Origin: Megamerina dolium
Taxonomy: Eukaryota; Arthropoda; Insecta; Diptera; Megamerinidae
DNA length: 64,000 nt
NCBI GenBank assembly: GCA_963854835.1
Contig: OY978525.1
Coordinates: 28,109,253-28,173,252 of the forward strand
Direction of reading: 5' to 3'
The notes beneath the pieces are model-generated. The model searched no databases. It was not told the DNA's origin and saw only the letters and a program-made list of their open reading frames with translations. A program made the position numbers and the translations under genes. Position 1 is the stretch's first letter. Every line of letters begins with the position of its first letter. Positions 36,801 to 46,075 of this stretch are shown one piece after another.

Positions 36801-38295
36801 GGGACAGTCGATTTTCACAAGCTTCTCTTGAGGCAATCGCCATAGCAATCGCCATAGAACAGGTAGTAATTACTTGGTGCCAGGTCCGGACTATAAGGTG
36901 GATGCATAAGAACCTCCCAACCAAGCTCCCGGAGTCACCATCGATGTGTGTGGCCTGGCGTTGTCGTAATGGAAAACAATTCCTATCCCATTGGTCAAAG
37001 CTGGCCGCTTTTGGACGATTGCTTCCTTCAGACGGTCCAATTGTTGACAGTACAGGTCTGAATTAAGAGTTTAGCCGTAGAGGAGCAGCTCATAGTAGAT
37101 GATTCCCTGCAATCCCACCAAACACAGCAAAACTTTCCTGACCGTCAATCCTGACCACCGTTTGCGTCGGCTCACTACGATTCGACTACGACCGTTTTCG
37201 CTTGACGTTGCCGTAAGTGACCCACTTTTCATCACCAGTAACAATTCGCTTGAGAAATGGATCGATTTTGTTGCGATTCAGCAGCTATTCGCAGATGGAA
37301 ATTCAGTCCATGAGGATATTTTACGTTAACTCGTGTGGCACCCATACATCGAGTTTCTTTTTGTATCCAGCCTTATTTAAATGGTTCCAAACAGTTTTTT
37401 GTGCAATGTTTAGCTCCTGCGCAATAGAAACAGTGCTTACATGACGATCAGATTCCACGATTTCCATTATTTTATCGATATTTTCGACAATTGGCCTTCC
37501 AGAGCGTGGTGCATCTTTGACATCAAAATTACCGGAACGGAATCGACGAAACCAAAATTGCACGTGAATGGCTGTTACAGTATCAGGTCCATAAACACTA
37601 TTCACATTTTCAGCAGTCTGGCTTGCGTTTTCGCTTTTGTCGAAGAAAAACTGTAAAATAAGGCGTATTTTCTCTTTACTGGTGTCCATCTTTGACGCGT
37701 GCTCAAACAATACTGAGTCAAGCAATCACAAAACTGTCGGAAAAGTTTATTTAGTACGAAATCCTATCTTTCTAACGCCATCTAGAGTAACTAGCACTTA
37801 TACAACGCGAGATACAGATTACATCTAATACATATGTTGGGGAGGGAAAAAGCAGAGAAGGCCTTACATATCAACGTTCTAGGTGCCATTTTGGGTTTTT
37901 TAATGGGACTTTTTGTGAGTTTAGGAATAAAATTTGATCTGACCGGATCAATTTAATCATAATTTCCAATTTATCGACGACAAGTGCTTATAGGAAAAAA
38001 CAAAATCTTTTTTGGGGTCCCTCTGTAATGTAACCTTCTCATTGTAATCCATAATCTGCGCAAACTACAGAAAATTTTAGAAAGAAAACCGGCTATTAAT
38101 TTTAATTTTAATTTTTATTGCTATTTGATCTACCACTAGACATCCATATTGGAAGCATCTTCTCCTGCGGATAAACAAAAAGACACAATTTTACCAAAGC
38201 CTGATATACCATCATCATCAGCTACAATTCCGCCAACAATTCCACCACCACCAACGACAAACGTAAAGGTGAATCCAAAGGATAAAATGCTTTGA
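18866..38295 (+). CDS. Letm1: Letm1, mitochondrial inner-membrane LETM1-domain protein (5 coding exons)
   Basis: Exons: 18866-18950, 33399-35344, 35418-35522, 35594-35887, 38140-38295. All are GT-AG with consistent phases, giving 861 residues. Exon 1 (MNTFVIRNQRKILYCGGYCS...) is short, basic and lacks acidic residues, fitting a mitochondrial presequence. Its strong GTAAGT donor leaves phase 1, matching the 33399 acceptor. Exon 2 holds the hydrophobic segment LIPFAVFIIVPFMELLLPFF (about 216-235), LPSTF and the LETM domain, then Glu/Lys-rich coiled coils. Exon 3 supplies a canonical EF-hand loop, DTDKDGVITVDE, at 698-709. The last exon adds a Pro-rich tail. Known: LETM1 spans the inner mitochondrial membrane and mediates K+/H+ or Ca2+/H+ exchange, maintaining matrix volume. 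Exon 1 is assigned by phase, position and presequence character; no transcript was available. Confidence 0.9.
18989..20600 (+). mobile_element. DINE-1-like (Helentron-derived, non-autonomous) element
   Basis: Begins TATACCCTGCATAATGC, which folds with a nearby ATGCATGGTATA. It then carries a (GTCC)n microsatellite at 19119-19197, followed by about 298-bp tandem units starting TTGAAACAGCTGTAACTT at 19524, 19821 and 20119, each with CCACGCCCA and CCCATACAAA blocks. It ends GCAGGGTATA, then a GTCGGC-CCCA-GCCGAC stem-loop and TGTAAGGAG. Known: DINE-1/HINE elements of flies have a GTCY microsatellite, tandem central repeats and a 3' hairpin, and are mobilised by Helentrons. A second copy in reverse orientation lies at 56676-57907. 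No transposase is encoded. Confidence 0.75.
19119..19197. repeat. (GTCC)n microsatellite
   Basis: Roughly 18 GTCC repeats ending in GTCT variants, inside the DINE-1-like element. This tract is a hallmark of the family and its length varies between copies; the copy at 56676-57907 retains only a few units near 57770. Confidence 0.95.
21287..21790 (-). mobile_element. 5'-truncated Jockey-clade LINE fragment
   Basis: The minus-strand frame at 21672-21475 encodes the reverse transcriptase C-terminus (QRIQSKCLRI, then NAPWYMRNVNIHRDLN). It is nearly identical to the end of the full ORF2 at 61051-63699 apart from a 3-nt deletion and a few changes. The 3' tail is T-rich on the plus strand (21287-21320). 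An 11-bp duplication, ACATTACTTAT, sits at 21276-21286 and reappears at 22321-22331, beyond the MITE that inserted at this element's 5' junction. Confidence 0.88.
21791..22318 (+). mobile_element. 528-bp Harbinger-type MITE, complete copy
   Basis: Terminal inverted repeats TAGCCTAGACAGACGGCAGC at the left and its complement at the right (GCTGCCGTCTGTCTAGGCTA). It is flanked by TTA at 21788-21790 and 22319-22321. A 3-bp TTA/TAA duplication is characteristic of PIF/Harbinger transposition. No open frame of note, so it depends on a transposase elsewhere. An internal near-copy of the terminal motif (CTGCCGTCTGTCAGG) lies about 70 bp from the right end. The copy at 46076-46603 has the same length in the opposite orientation. 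Confidence 0.9.
23104..23500. mobile_element. 397-bp MITE with 23-bp terminal inverted repeats
   Basis: Left end GTGGGATTCATGCAATCG, right end CGACTGCATGAATCCCAC, complementary apart from one position over about 23 bp. Subterminal sequences also pair loosely (TAAGGTTTACGCG against GGCCTACGCGG), so the element could fold as a long hairpin. No open frame. Target duplication is unclear: flanks are AT-rich and do not give a clean 8-bp match, so the superfamily is not assigned. Confidence 0.65.
24802..24835. repeat. Perfect GC-rich palindrome, 16-bp arms
   Basis: Arms GGGGTCCCATCTGGGG and its exact complement are separated by GA. The following 24836-24860 is also G/C-rich (AGAGGGACCGTAGAGGGGGA). 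This contrasts sharply with the AT-rich surroundings in the Letm1 intron. It would form a very stable hairpin in DNA or RNA. No element boundary could be tied to it. Confidence 0.9.
25087..25385. mobile_element. Small Tc1/mariner-type relic
   Basis: TACAGGGTGG at the left and CTGCCCTGTA at the right form an imperfect terminal inverted repeat about 300 bp apart. The interior retains fragments resembling a transposase helix-turn-helix region on the minus strand, but with no continuous frame. It is probably an internally deleted element. The assignment rests mainly on the short ends. Confidence 0.35.
25870..27590 (-). mobile_element. R1-clade LINE, internally deleted and interrupted by a SINE
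   Basis: Minus-strand pieces in order: 27590-27294 (PWGLSYKITMKKLG... VNTLFPTHEP, just before the RT), 27262-26870 (RT start through VLIRKGKGDPSTASAYRPLC, GSKAGMSTLGAI and motif A, LATLDIRNAFNSLRW), then a jump to 26652-26161 (C-terminal domain, GRWRAKLIPDLREW, YYLTQFLSSHGYFKKYVHR and a degenerate Cys/His knuckle). About 350 residues holding the rest of the RT are lost. 25870-26100 still encodes the DGVF-like R1 C-terminal segment in broken frame. Known: R1-clade elements use a C-terminal domain of this form. The copy is non-functional. Confidence 0.82.
26683..26868 (+). mobile_element. SINE body fragment inside the R1 element
   Basis: Matches the body of the tRNA-derived SINE at 44732: TTCTTTCGAACGGTACCCAC, then GTTGGCAAGCAATTGGCAAT, GCCATGGAAAG, and CAAAGCTCAGAAAAAGTGAT. 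The tRNA-like head and the 3' tail are absent. Its left boundary coincides with a 15-bp palindrome (26670-26700), which begins with the SINE's own GAGGCATAACAAA word. Confidence 0.8.
28700..29155. repeat. Degenerate tandem repeats, units of about 150 bp
   Basis: Repeated phrases in the same order: CATTT(A/G)AAAACATACTTTTG, then GGGTTAGGTG-like, then a CGTGTATACCGAGTTTCA-like stretch, then TATATTTTCGTGC. Copies begin near 28708, 28850, 29005 and 29130. No open frame survives. The source element was not identified. Confidence 0.6.
29395..29970 (-). mobile_element. Mariner relic, 3' half (minus strand)
   Basis: Minus-strand frames carry DRIVTGDKKWIYYDKPK (first catalytic Asp), KVMLYIWWKQKGMVYYVLLK, then HPPFSPDITPL (the SPDLAP-type motif) and near the end GEKVVASKGKYFA. 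The element's 3' end is the inverted repeat at 29395 (ATTGGGTGTACAAGTAAC), matching the right end of the mariner at 31215. The N-terminal half is missing and several frameshifts are present. Confidence 0.72.
29973..31215 (+). mobile_element. Mariner pseudo-transposon (plus strand), about 1.24 kb
   Basis: Left end ATTGGGTGTTGGTAAAAG, right end CTTACTTGTACACCCAAT, the size expected of mariner. Degenerate transposase pieces follow in order: RFRSDNFDVKNAPR, IPGDEKWIKYD (first Asp, 30566-30600), VMTTPDHTS (second Asp region, 30815-30845), and a C-terminus over 30880-31113 containing LYPKNGKRLSIE. Numerous stops and frameshifts make it inactive. It abuts the minus-strand mariner head to head. Confidence 0.72.
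31630..33270 (+). mobile_element. Tc1-type transposon with IR/DR ends, 1641 bp
   Basis: Ends CAGTTATGTGAAAAATAATA and its complement, flanked by TA on both sides (31628-31629, 33271-33272). A second copy of the ATAAGGACA motif lies about 210 bp inside each end (near 31841 and 33050), an IR/DR arrangement known from Sleeping Beauty-like elements. It contains a broken transposase at 31985-32960. Inserted in the plus orientation in the Letm1 intron, 130 bp before the exon 2 acceptor. Confidence 0.92.
31985..32960 (+). pseudogene. Tc1 transposase, DD34E, frameshifted
   Basis: The first frame (255 residues) has an N-terminal paired-like helix-turn-helix (IKNLVKQGNSYRKVAEFLKI), a GRKPK AT-hook-like motif, the first catalytic Asp in LWSDETKINLF (D144) and the second in WIFQQDNDPKHTAK (D235). 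It stops at 32752. The second frame resumes with DLNPIENLW, which carries the catalytic Glu, and continues to the C-terminus at 32960. The normal WPSQSPDLNPIE loop is missing its PSQSP part, so a deletion of roughly a dozen bases causes the frameshift. Otherwise well preserved, suggesting recent loss. Confidence 0.9.
36628..37828 (-). mobile_element. Mariner (DD34D type), degenerate copy A
   Basis: In Letm1's last intron, antisense. 37725-37321 encodes the N-terminal half (MDTSKEKIRLILQFFFDKSE, FRSGNFDVKDAPRSGRP, KLDVWVPHELT). Then broken frames give VTGDEKWVTYGNVKRKRS, FHYDNARPHT and ASREACENRLSQFFANRDE to GAYLT at 36697. The 3' terminus on the plus strand reads AGTAAAAAGAAATCCATTAT. The 5' terminal repeat is missing (similarity to copy B stops near 37825). 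Stops and frameshifts make it inactive. Confidence 0.82.
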
Positions 38296-39960
38296 CCGAA
38301 GCAGGACAATAATACCAATAATAAAAACAAAAAATAATTATAATAATAAGAAAATGAATCCTCAGAAGCAATTATCGTTTAAAGAAACTGCTACTAGTGA
38401 CGGTATTATCACTGGTCTTAATGGGGATAAGCAGCGTGGAAGTAATCAGAAAGGAACTAAACTAAAGGAAAGAAAAGGTGAAAAGGTGGCATCAAATGGA
38501 ATTGACAATGTTAACTACAAAAATATATAAATATATGAAGTTTGAACGCTGTAGTATTGTTGCATGAAGGAATGATGGCGTTAAAATTCAGAAAAAGGAA
38601 TTTTTCCTCATCATTGCTAATTGTAATATAACCTATTACTATAGTGGATCTTATAGAAAATTATTCCTAATACTTCAAGTCGCATATATGACTTATTTAT
38701 ACGTTGGTAGTATGTAGTATTATTGCATTATGTCAATTGCATTGAGAGAGCCACTATTTTCAACAAAATCTTATTGCTGCAAACAATTATTTGTAAATTT
38801 TACATCAATTCTTTTGTATAATTAAAAAGTTCATATATATATATATATATATCTTAATTGTGAACTACTATAAGGTATAACCGTCAAGGAAATTACTTAA
38901 ATGTGGTAATTATGCTTAATATGTATAAACTTACCTCGATTGTTCTAAGCATTAATTTCTTATCTTATTTCAAGTTCATACTAAATATTTTCTTAGTTTC
39001 TCTGTAAAATCTCTTTCGTTTTCTAAGTACATGTATCATATGAACGAATCTTCCTATTGCTTTATAATAATGTTTGTTGTATTTGTTGTGTATTCCATGC
39101 ATCATGTGAAGTTGTAAAATTCGATTTCCAATTTGATCCCATTAGAGCTTTATTTTGTTTTGCTTGTATATTAAAATTTCCAAAAAAATTCAGAAAAAAA
39201 AAATTGTTGGCACAAAAGAATGAAAATGTAAGAGAAGATTGTAAGGTTACAAGTAAATGAATGAAATTAAAAGAGAAAAAAAAAAAAATGGTATAATTTT
39301 ATATGTATAAAAAGAGAGAAAAAAGAAAGAAATAAATGAAAAATTAATCAACATTTGAATGTTTATGCCTCCTCATTGTTAAGTAAAATATTTGCGACAG
39401 AAAATAATAATTATTTCAAGAAATGTTATGAAAAAATCAACTTTTATGAAATCCGTACAATTGAAACAGAACGATTAAAAAAAATTACAATTAAAAATAA
39501 TATAGAATATCAATTTGGAATTCATTTACTTTCGAAATTATACATTTCAAAGAGGACCCTGTATAGATAAATTCCTATAAAGTAAAATATAGAATGCAGA
39601 AGAACATTAAAAAAAATTATCGGTTCACGGTGAACGCCTCTTGGAAATCGGTTTGTAACTTCTTTATTTGAAGCTTTACAGCCTTTTCTTCTTAAGCAAA
39701 TTTGTTTATTATAAAACGCTTAATATTTTTGCTTTTTTCTCCAACCTGATATCTCTTCTCGGTATCCCTATTTTCAGGGAGATTCGAGACAACTTTCCCT
39801 AGCAATATTCATACAGCGTACATGGTTTGAAATAATGTCTCTTTAGCGAAAATAAAATAAAATGAAGAATTATTGATTATATAGAACGATTAGAACGTTT
39901 TCGTCATTTAGGGATGACATGGTTTCATTTATACGACTACTACGGCTAGCTTTACAGTAG
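38296..39960 (+). other. Letm1 3' UTR and downstream intergenic sequence
   Basis: AT-rich. AATAAA-like sites at 39328-39335 are candidate plus-strand polyadenylation signals. A 58-residue frame at 38354-38530 may be an alternative Letm1 tail (see findings). The frames at 39057-39260 and 39355-39570 are Lys/Asn-rich and have no recognisable features. Confidence 0.55.
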
Positions 39961-39989
39961 CGCATCTTGTCAACCCAATTTTGCAAGAC

Positions 39990-40370
39990 CTTGCCGACGG
40001 TTGTTGGCTCTGCATTTGAAAAAACAGCTAGCGAATTTGAAGTACGAAAAGTGATTGTGAAAAATGTTGAAGACCACCTTCAGTGGACATTAAAAAAATG
40101 GCTAGGGAACTAAAAGTAAGCCCAAAAACTGTATAAAAAGTGACCAAAACAAGAAAATCAAAATCATCAGCTCAGGTCATTGGAAAGGTACTGGCCGTTG
40201 GTCAAAAGAGAAATGAAGGCAATAAAGAATGTAGCCAAGTATACTAAAGATTTTCGGGAAAAGTGGTGTTCAGCTACTCGAAAAGTATCAGATAATACTA
40301 TAAATTCCTTAATGGAAGGTGTGCTAGAAAAGTTGAAAAATTTAAATATATATTTAATAAACATTTGAAT
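39990..40370 (+). pseudogene. Tc1/mariner-superfamily transposase relic with internal deletion
   Basis: Plus-strand pieces: an N-terminal helix-turn-helix-like stretch over 40085-40140 (KMARELKVSPKTVYKVTKTR, broken by stops), joined directly to a C-terminal segment at 40180-40368 reading YWPLVKREMKAIKNVAKYTK and FREKWCSATRKVSDNTINSL. The central DDE core is absent. Ends could not be defined. Confidence 0.5.
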
Positions 40371-41433
40371 TAAAAAAACGGTTGAATATGAGTCATTTTA
40401 AAGATCGAACGTTTTTTTTTCAAAAGCAGTCCTTATGTCACGAAAGGTTTGGACAATATTCGCCCTAGCGCCCTAGCGAATCGTTTCTGAATTCTCCGCA
40501 TAACATCGATTCGAACCTTCGTACAAAAGTCTAGTGTAAAATATCGATTGTTTGATGGGCTGAGTGTCATGTCGTGCTATACTGTTGAAATCAAAGCTTG
40601 TTCAAGTCCATGTATTCAATTTCAGCCGAAATGGAGCTTCCTTTTCGGAGATCGAATAAGATGGTCCGATCCAATGGAAAATGTATGGAAAATTTGCCTT
40701 ATCAAAAAAGCTTATTTTTCGGACAAATACGACGTAAAATTCGAGCCGCTTAAGGGAAAAACTGAGAAGCGAAGTGGACGGTCTTTTGTACTTATTGACT
40801 GAGGAAGGCAGTTTGATCTTGTTAGCGAATAATCTGAGATCTTTGTACAAAATTCTCATCACGCTGCTGTGTAAAAAGTTTAGCTGTTCAGGTCTATCGC
40901 AAATCGATCGATCGTGGATTCAGTTATACAGTTTCGATCACAGCAGCCACATTTTTTTCGGTACGCACCATACAATGATGGATACTGCGAATTATGTTCA
41001 CCAGCAAGCGAGTCTCATAAACTCAATTTCGTTCCACCGTGGGTGGTATCACACTGACTGACAGTCAAGATTTTGAGCGGGAAAAGGGCTGTCAGTGTAA
41101 AAATAATCAAAATAATAATAAAAAAAACACGAACTCCGTAGAAACATTCAACGTCGCTCAAATTCCATTACCGTTTGTAATAGCCAAACTGGAAATTGCA
41201 TCAATAATGTATGCAAATACTTTAAAATTCATTTATTATTCCTCTTCGAAAATTAATTTAAAACTTAAAAATAATTTTCATTGGGTATAAATAAATTTTT
41301 AAAACTTAATATTAAGAAATTTTAAATGGTAGATACAATAGAATTTCTAAGAAAAATAGTCCAACAAAACAATAATAAGAAATTCATTCACAACATTCAT
41401 ACACACATCCAATACATCCAAAATGTTCGCAAG
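40371..41433. other. Intergenic stretch, unassigned repeats
   Basis: Probable decayed repeat sequence: GC-moderate blocks at 40450-41060 contain no consistent frame (short frames at 40548-40802 and 40774-41061 share no recognisable motif). 41100-41430 is AT-rich and should hold the 3' UTR of the minus-strand gene that ends at 41434. Confidence 0.4.
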
Positions 41434-41961
41434 TCAACAGAGTATGCCTGAAAGTGATTGCTTCGTCTGTTGATTGTGCAACCATCCGATGCGCCAACTT
41501 GTCGCCTCCGGGTAGTTGTATTTGCGATCAGGTGAATGTTCATATCGCAATGCCAGATAGGCCTCCCTTTGGCCCAACTTTAATAGTTCTTTCTCCCTGT
41601 CAGGCACCGATTTCATGGCACGCGGGTATGTTGCCATAAAATGAAGCTCATCCTTTGAGAGATCGTATGCGAAATCATTGCATTGTGTATATCGATGACG
41701 TATACGTGGGCCAGTTGTTATGAATGATTTGAATGGCGAGGTACGATTATTAGTGCTGGTTAATTTAGAGTTTGTAGATGGGGTCGTACCTCGGCGTGTT
41801 GGATTGCTACTTTTAGTGTTGTTATTGTTGGTACTGTTGTTTTGGGTGCTGTTACTGCTGCTGCTGCTGCGCTTGCTACTTTTGCTGCTGTTGCTCGACA
41901 CTGATGGACAGGATGATACAGTTTTGGTTTGTGATTTTAGACTTTTAAATTTGGAGGACAT
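41434..41961 (-). CDS. Uncharacterised 175-residue protein, single exon
   Basis: The minus-strand ATG at 41961 (gcgATGTCC) opens MSSKFKSLKSQTKTVSS. The N-terminal 75 residues are a Ser/Asn/Thr-rich, basic, disordered tract. A compact second half follows: SPFKSFITTGPRIRHRYTQC, DLSKDELHFMATYPRAMKSV, LLKLGQREAYLALRYEHSPD and YNYPEATSWRIGWLHNQ. No signal peptide, membrane segment or enzyme motif is visible. The mixed codon use and non-repetitive second half support a real gene. The pattern of short Tyr/Pro/Trp-rich motifs in a small basic protein reminds me of sperm axonemal microtubule-associated proteins, but that is a guess. A TATATATTTTGC stretch lies only about 10 bases upstream of the ATG. 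An upstream in-frame TTG extension to 41979 is unlikely to be used. Confidence 0.7.
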   Translation of the reverse strand: MSSKFKSLKSQTKTVSSCPSVSSNSSKSSKRSSSSSNSTQNNSTNNNNTKSSNPTRRGTTPSTNSKLTSTNNRTSPFKSFITTGPRIRHRYTQCNDFAYDLSKDELHFMATYPRAMKSVPDREKELLKLGQREAYLALRYEHSPDRKYNYPEATSWRIGWLHNQQTKQSLSGILC

Positions 41962-42599
41962 ATCGCAAAATATATACAATCTAAATGTACATGGGATAAT
42001 TAATATCTAAAAGAATTGAAATTGACAATCGAATTTATTTTTAAATGATTTTGCCAGAGCGAATAAAAATAAAACAAAAAATAATTTAATAAAATTTCAT
42101 AGAATGAAATGAATTTCAATGTTTTTTTATTATTTTACAGGATGTAGGGAATATTACCATCTTGTATAGTGAATTTTTTTCATTGTAAATCGTACAGATC
42201 GCTCTCAATGTGTAAACACTTTGCCGAGTGCTAGTAAGGCCAACCAGAATTGTTTGGTTCATTTGCAGGTGGTTCTTGTGAGTCAAAAAGTCTCAGTTCG
42301 GCTGCGTTCAGTGTGGATGATCATCCTGTGCTTGTTGCGATGAGGGATCCGGCGCAAGTAGGAGACCTATTTGATTTTTTTAGCATGTGGCTTTGGCACA
42401 TCAAACCTGTGGGCCACTATTCTGTGCAGTTCCGGCGCATTCTGTTAGTAATAGGAGCAGGGGCGCCGAAGTGTTGTACTACTAGTCGAAAAAAATGAGT
42501 TCGACTGTTGTGAATGTAGGCAATCTTTGGTCGAGATATAATCTCAAGCCGTTTCGGGATGTCGACAGTAAAAATGTACAACTGGCAATTGATTGTTGT

Positions 42600-42935
42600 T
42601 GGCGTTTGTCAGTCTTATGACTCTTCTCTGTTCCGCTTGCTGTGACAAGTTAGAAATTTCGAACTTAGACAGTTTCTCCAGTACTTGATACTTGCACCGA
42701 AGGTTCGATCTCTGTTAGCGCCCTCCACTAAGTTTCGAGTAGAATATATAGGCCGCTGCGTATTCAAACATTTGGTGGATGTGACCGTGTCAAGACATCC
42801 ATGGGATTTAATGCGCGTAACTATGCCAATAAATGTATAAAGGATTTACAGCTCAGTCGGTGCTTGTCACTAACTCAAGTCAGAAGGATTTTGCTTTCGA
42901 AAACATCTAGTATCCTCTCATTAGAGGTGAAAAGT
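42600..42935 (-). mobile_element. Ancient RTE-like LINE 3' relic
   Basis: Aligned by eye with 15150-15500: CTCTGTTC near 42636, GTTAGAAATTTC at 42650, GTTTCTCCAGTACTTG at 42671, then the segment around AGCTCAGTCGGTGCTTG and GGATTTTGCTTTCGAAAACA. Order and spacing are kept but divergence is high and no frame is open. It represents an older member of the family seen at 15094. Confidence 0.5.
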
Positions 42936-44730
42936 GGCCTAGATCCTGCGTCATATGAAAGGAGATAACCGATCTTCTTCAATATGGCTCTAGAGGGAGA
43001 AAGAACGTCTACTGCTTCTAAACAAAAAATTTTTAGGAAGCCTTTATATCATTTTTAATGCTTGGTGGGCATTAAAAGATTCAAAGCCGAAGTAAATACA
43101 TATAAATAAATCTAAGGTCTTAAACTGAGATCAGGTCTGTGAAACTCTCTTATTACGTAGGACGCCTTATGTGGCATAAAGCGCCGTTCTGTTGGAAGTA
43201 GAGTTCATACATATTCAATTTCTCTATTTCTTGAAAAACAAACTAAACAAATTCGACTTATCTTCCTTTAAAAATTACAACTTCAAAGCCGAAACAAGGT
43301 AGTTATAATGAAGTGGGTCAATTGGACTTATTACCAATGCGAACTCAACTTCTTTACGTTGCCTGTTCAGTGGTGTTCGCGCACTTAATTCAAATTGGCT
43401 GATTTCACAGTTGCTTCTCTGGCAATTTTATTAAATTGAGTTGCCATTCAGAACTATGATGAGTTCGTGTTTCTCTCCAAATTAATAACATGAACTGTCG
43501 TTGCAGATTTAGGTAGAACAGGCCCCATAGGCGTGTTATTTCCACCATAATTTCGTTATAAAATTAGTCGTTTTTCGACAACATAGCGTCCATTTTGTAT
43601 GACAAGTATTCAATATCCCTTTCAAACCGTGGAGGTATGATAGTGAGTTTGTGAGTTTCTTTTTGAATATCAAATAACTGCCGGTTTCAAAATAGCATGT
43701 AATTTAAATATAGCCCATAAAAGTCAGTCCATCCTTTTTATTCTTAAAAACAAAATTACTTCGTATTCATATACCAGCCTATGAGTGTTTTCCTCATATT
43801 TTATATAGTTGGCTTTTTGATGGGTTCATTTAGAAGTACTCTATTCATTTTCCTGTTGGGTATGCTTCCTTATATGATTGATATAACCATCAGGCATCAG
43901 CTGAGATAATCAAATGGGGGAAAGAGTATTACTTGCTATATTTCCAATATTCATTGTCGTTGTTTCTTGTGATGTAACCGCAAATTGACTGAACAAAAGC
44001 AAAGCAATGGACAAAAAAAAACAGACAAATAGATAAAAACAAGAAATAAAGAGAAGAAAAAAAAAAAATAAGCGATAACTTGTTGTCGAAGCAACAGTAT
44101 GTAACATTATATAGTTACTTAGAATAGGTACCTACTATCACAGAAGGATGGGAACAATCTATATTTGCATACATATGAGCATTTCCTTTTTGTGGCATTT
44201 GATTGAAATTCCATTGTGTATTCATATGCTTGTGATAATAACGCATAAGTATAAATAGTTTTTACATATATAGCATATTATGCATACGCAAATACATATT
44301 CGTAAGTACATACAATATATTTGTAGATATATCGAGCCATCAAATGAGGGTACATTAGGGGTATATTGAATATTTCGCTAGAGGTTTTGCGTAACGTAAC
44401 TGCTTTTAGCAATGTGACTTCCACCTAATATTGGGCACGAGCAGTTAAGTGCTAACAGCTGTTTTGTTAGTTTTGGCCATGACCTTTGTATAAAATGTCG
44501 CTATAAAGCATTTCCTCAGCCTGAGATTTGTATCAGCTAAGGATTTTTATTTGGAAAATATAACAAATAAGTCGATTCTAAATTTAAGATGATCTTAACT
44601 TTGACTATAACCCCGAACCAAAATCTTTTGTGCTCTTGGTCTTCAAATGAATAAAAAAATATTGTTTTCAACTCTGAAATTAATTGAAGAAGCTAAAAAT
44701 TTAACTGTTGAGTAGCTATTCATTTTCGAT
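42936..44730. other. Intergenic, no gene recognised
   Basis: AT-rich sequence without a supportable gene or complete repeat. Short frames (for example 43910-44107, minus) are hydrophobic artefacts of A/T runs. 44150-44340 holds many ATACATAT words typical of fly intergenic DNA. Confidence 0.45.
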
Positions 44731-44731
44731 G

Positions 44732-45090
44732 GGGGCCGTAGCTCAGTGGTTAGTGTGTTGGCCTTCTGATCTGTAGGTCGTGGTTCAATCCCCGGCTGAT
44801 GTATAATAAATTTAATATCGAAAAGATTTTTCTTTCGAACGGTACCCACCTGTTGGCAAGCAATTGGTAATTCTTCCGACAGTAACAACTTGCCATGAAA
44901 AAGCTTTTAAAAGAACACTGTGACAAAGCTCAGAAAAAGTGATGTCACAAGGGTTCTGCAGTTCGGAACCGGCTAAAATAAGTTGGTCCCTTCTAATATT
45001 GTCCAAAAATTTAACACGCACAACAGTAATGGAAGAGAAGCTCGGCCAATGAGCCCTTCGGGGCTTTAAGTGTCACATATTTATTTTTTT
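44732..45090 (+). mobile_element. tRNA-derived SINE, full-length
   Basis: The head reads GGGGGCCGTAGCTCAGTGGT (A box) and GGTCGTGGTTCAATCCCCGG (B box) at the spacing of an internal RNA polymerase III promoter. The body follows (TTCTTTCGAACGGTACCCAC, GTTGGCAAGCAATTGG, GAAGCTCGGCCAATGAG) and a short T-rich tail near 45075. The head resembles a tRNA but lacks a proper acceptor stem, so this is not a tRNA gene. Further copies lie at 26683, 59536 and 59725. The body layout matches SINEs widespread in insects. Confidence 0.85.
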
Positions 45091-46075
45091 ATTTTAGAAT
45101 TATCTTTATGTTTTAATACAGCGAATAATTGAGGATAGATCCACGATAACTTTACACATCGGCGCCACTGTTAGTGATATCGCAAGTGAACTCACATATA
45201 TAATAATAATAAAATCGGTATGTGTCAAAATTAACATAAAATGCTATATTTTCAACTACACTTTTGCTCGTTTCCTATTCGAATGGTAAGTAGGTAGTTA
45301 CTATTTATTTTATGTTAGAATAAAACTATTATCCATATGTAAGCATACATGCATGAAGAGGTTAAAAATAAAAGATTAAAATGCTATTAAAATATATGTA
45401 TTATAGCTAGAGTTATGTAAAATACATAAAAATATATGCATATGTATAAAATTTCATTTTTCGAAGTTCATAAAGGTACATCTTTATAGACCATATTTAG
45501 TTGGGTATGCATATTATTGTTCTAGGTCATAATCTTCATTTAAGACACTCAACTTTCAGCAGTTCATAATAAGGAAATATATGTTTGAAAATTGATGTTC
45601 AATAGAAAATCGTAAAACTTATTGCAGGCGACAATTTTTTGTTGAAAGCGTAAAGAAGAAATTTTAAGCGCTCTCAAAGTAAACGTTCTAGTCCGAAGTT
45701 GTTTTGATTATATTCGATTTCTATTTCAATGCAGCGATTACTTTAAATACACTTTTTTACGACATTTAGAGCAAGTATTGTGACCTTTAAATAGCTGCAT
45801 TCTTTTGTAACCGAGTTGCAAAAGAACACCAACTCGCATTTAATTTCCCTTTTACTTGAATATAATTTCCCTTTAGTTACTTAGCAACGCTGGTGGTATA
45901 TATGGTTGTTCGGAATCTGTGCTAAATATATTCGTTTATTTAAAATAAATTTTTATTTATACTTGCTTTATTTTGCTTATTTTTGTTTATATATACAATA
46001 ATTTGACGTGTTGTTGAAACTTCCCAAGCACATTCTAGTAGTCTATTCACAATAGTGCTGTTTTTTACTTTTTAA
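45091..46075. other. Intergenic, no gene recognised
   Basis: AT-rich sequence with no gene. A near-repeated phrase CTGCATTCTTTTGTAACCGAGTTGCAAAAG-like lies at 45800-45835 and appears again inverted near 46710-46750, on either side of the MITE. Confidence 0.45.

Noticed and set aside
44732..44810. tRNA gene
   Set aside because: The A and B boxes are present, but it is the head of a dispersed SINE with the same body at 59536 and 59725, and no acceptor stem can be formed.
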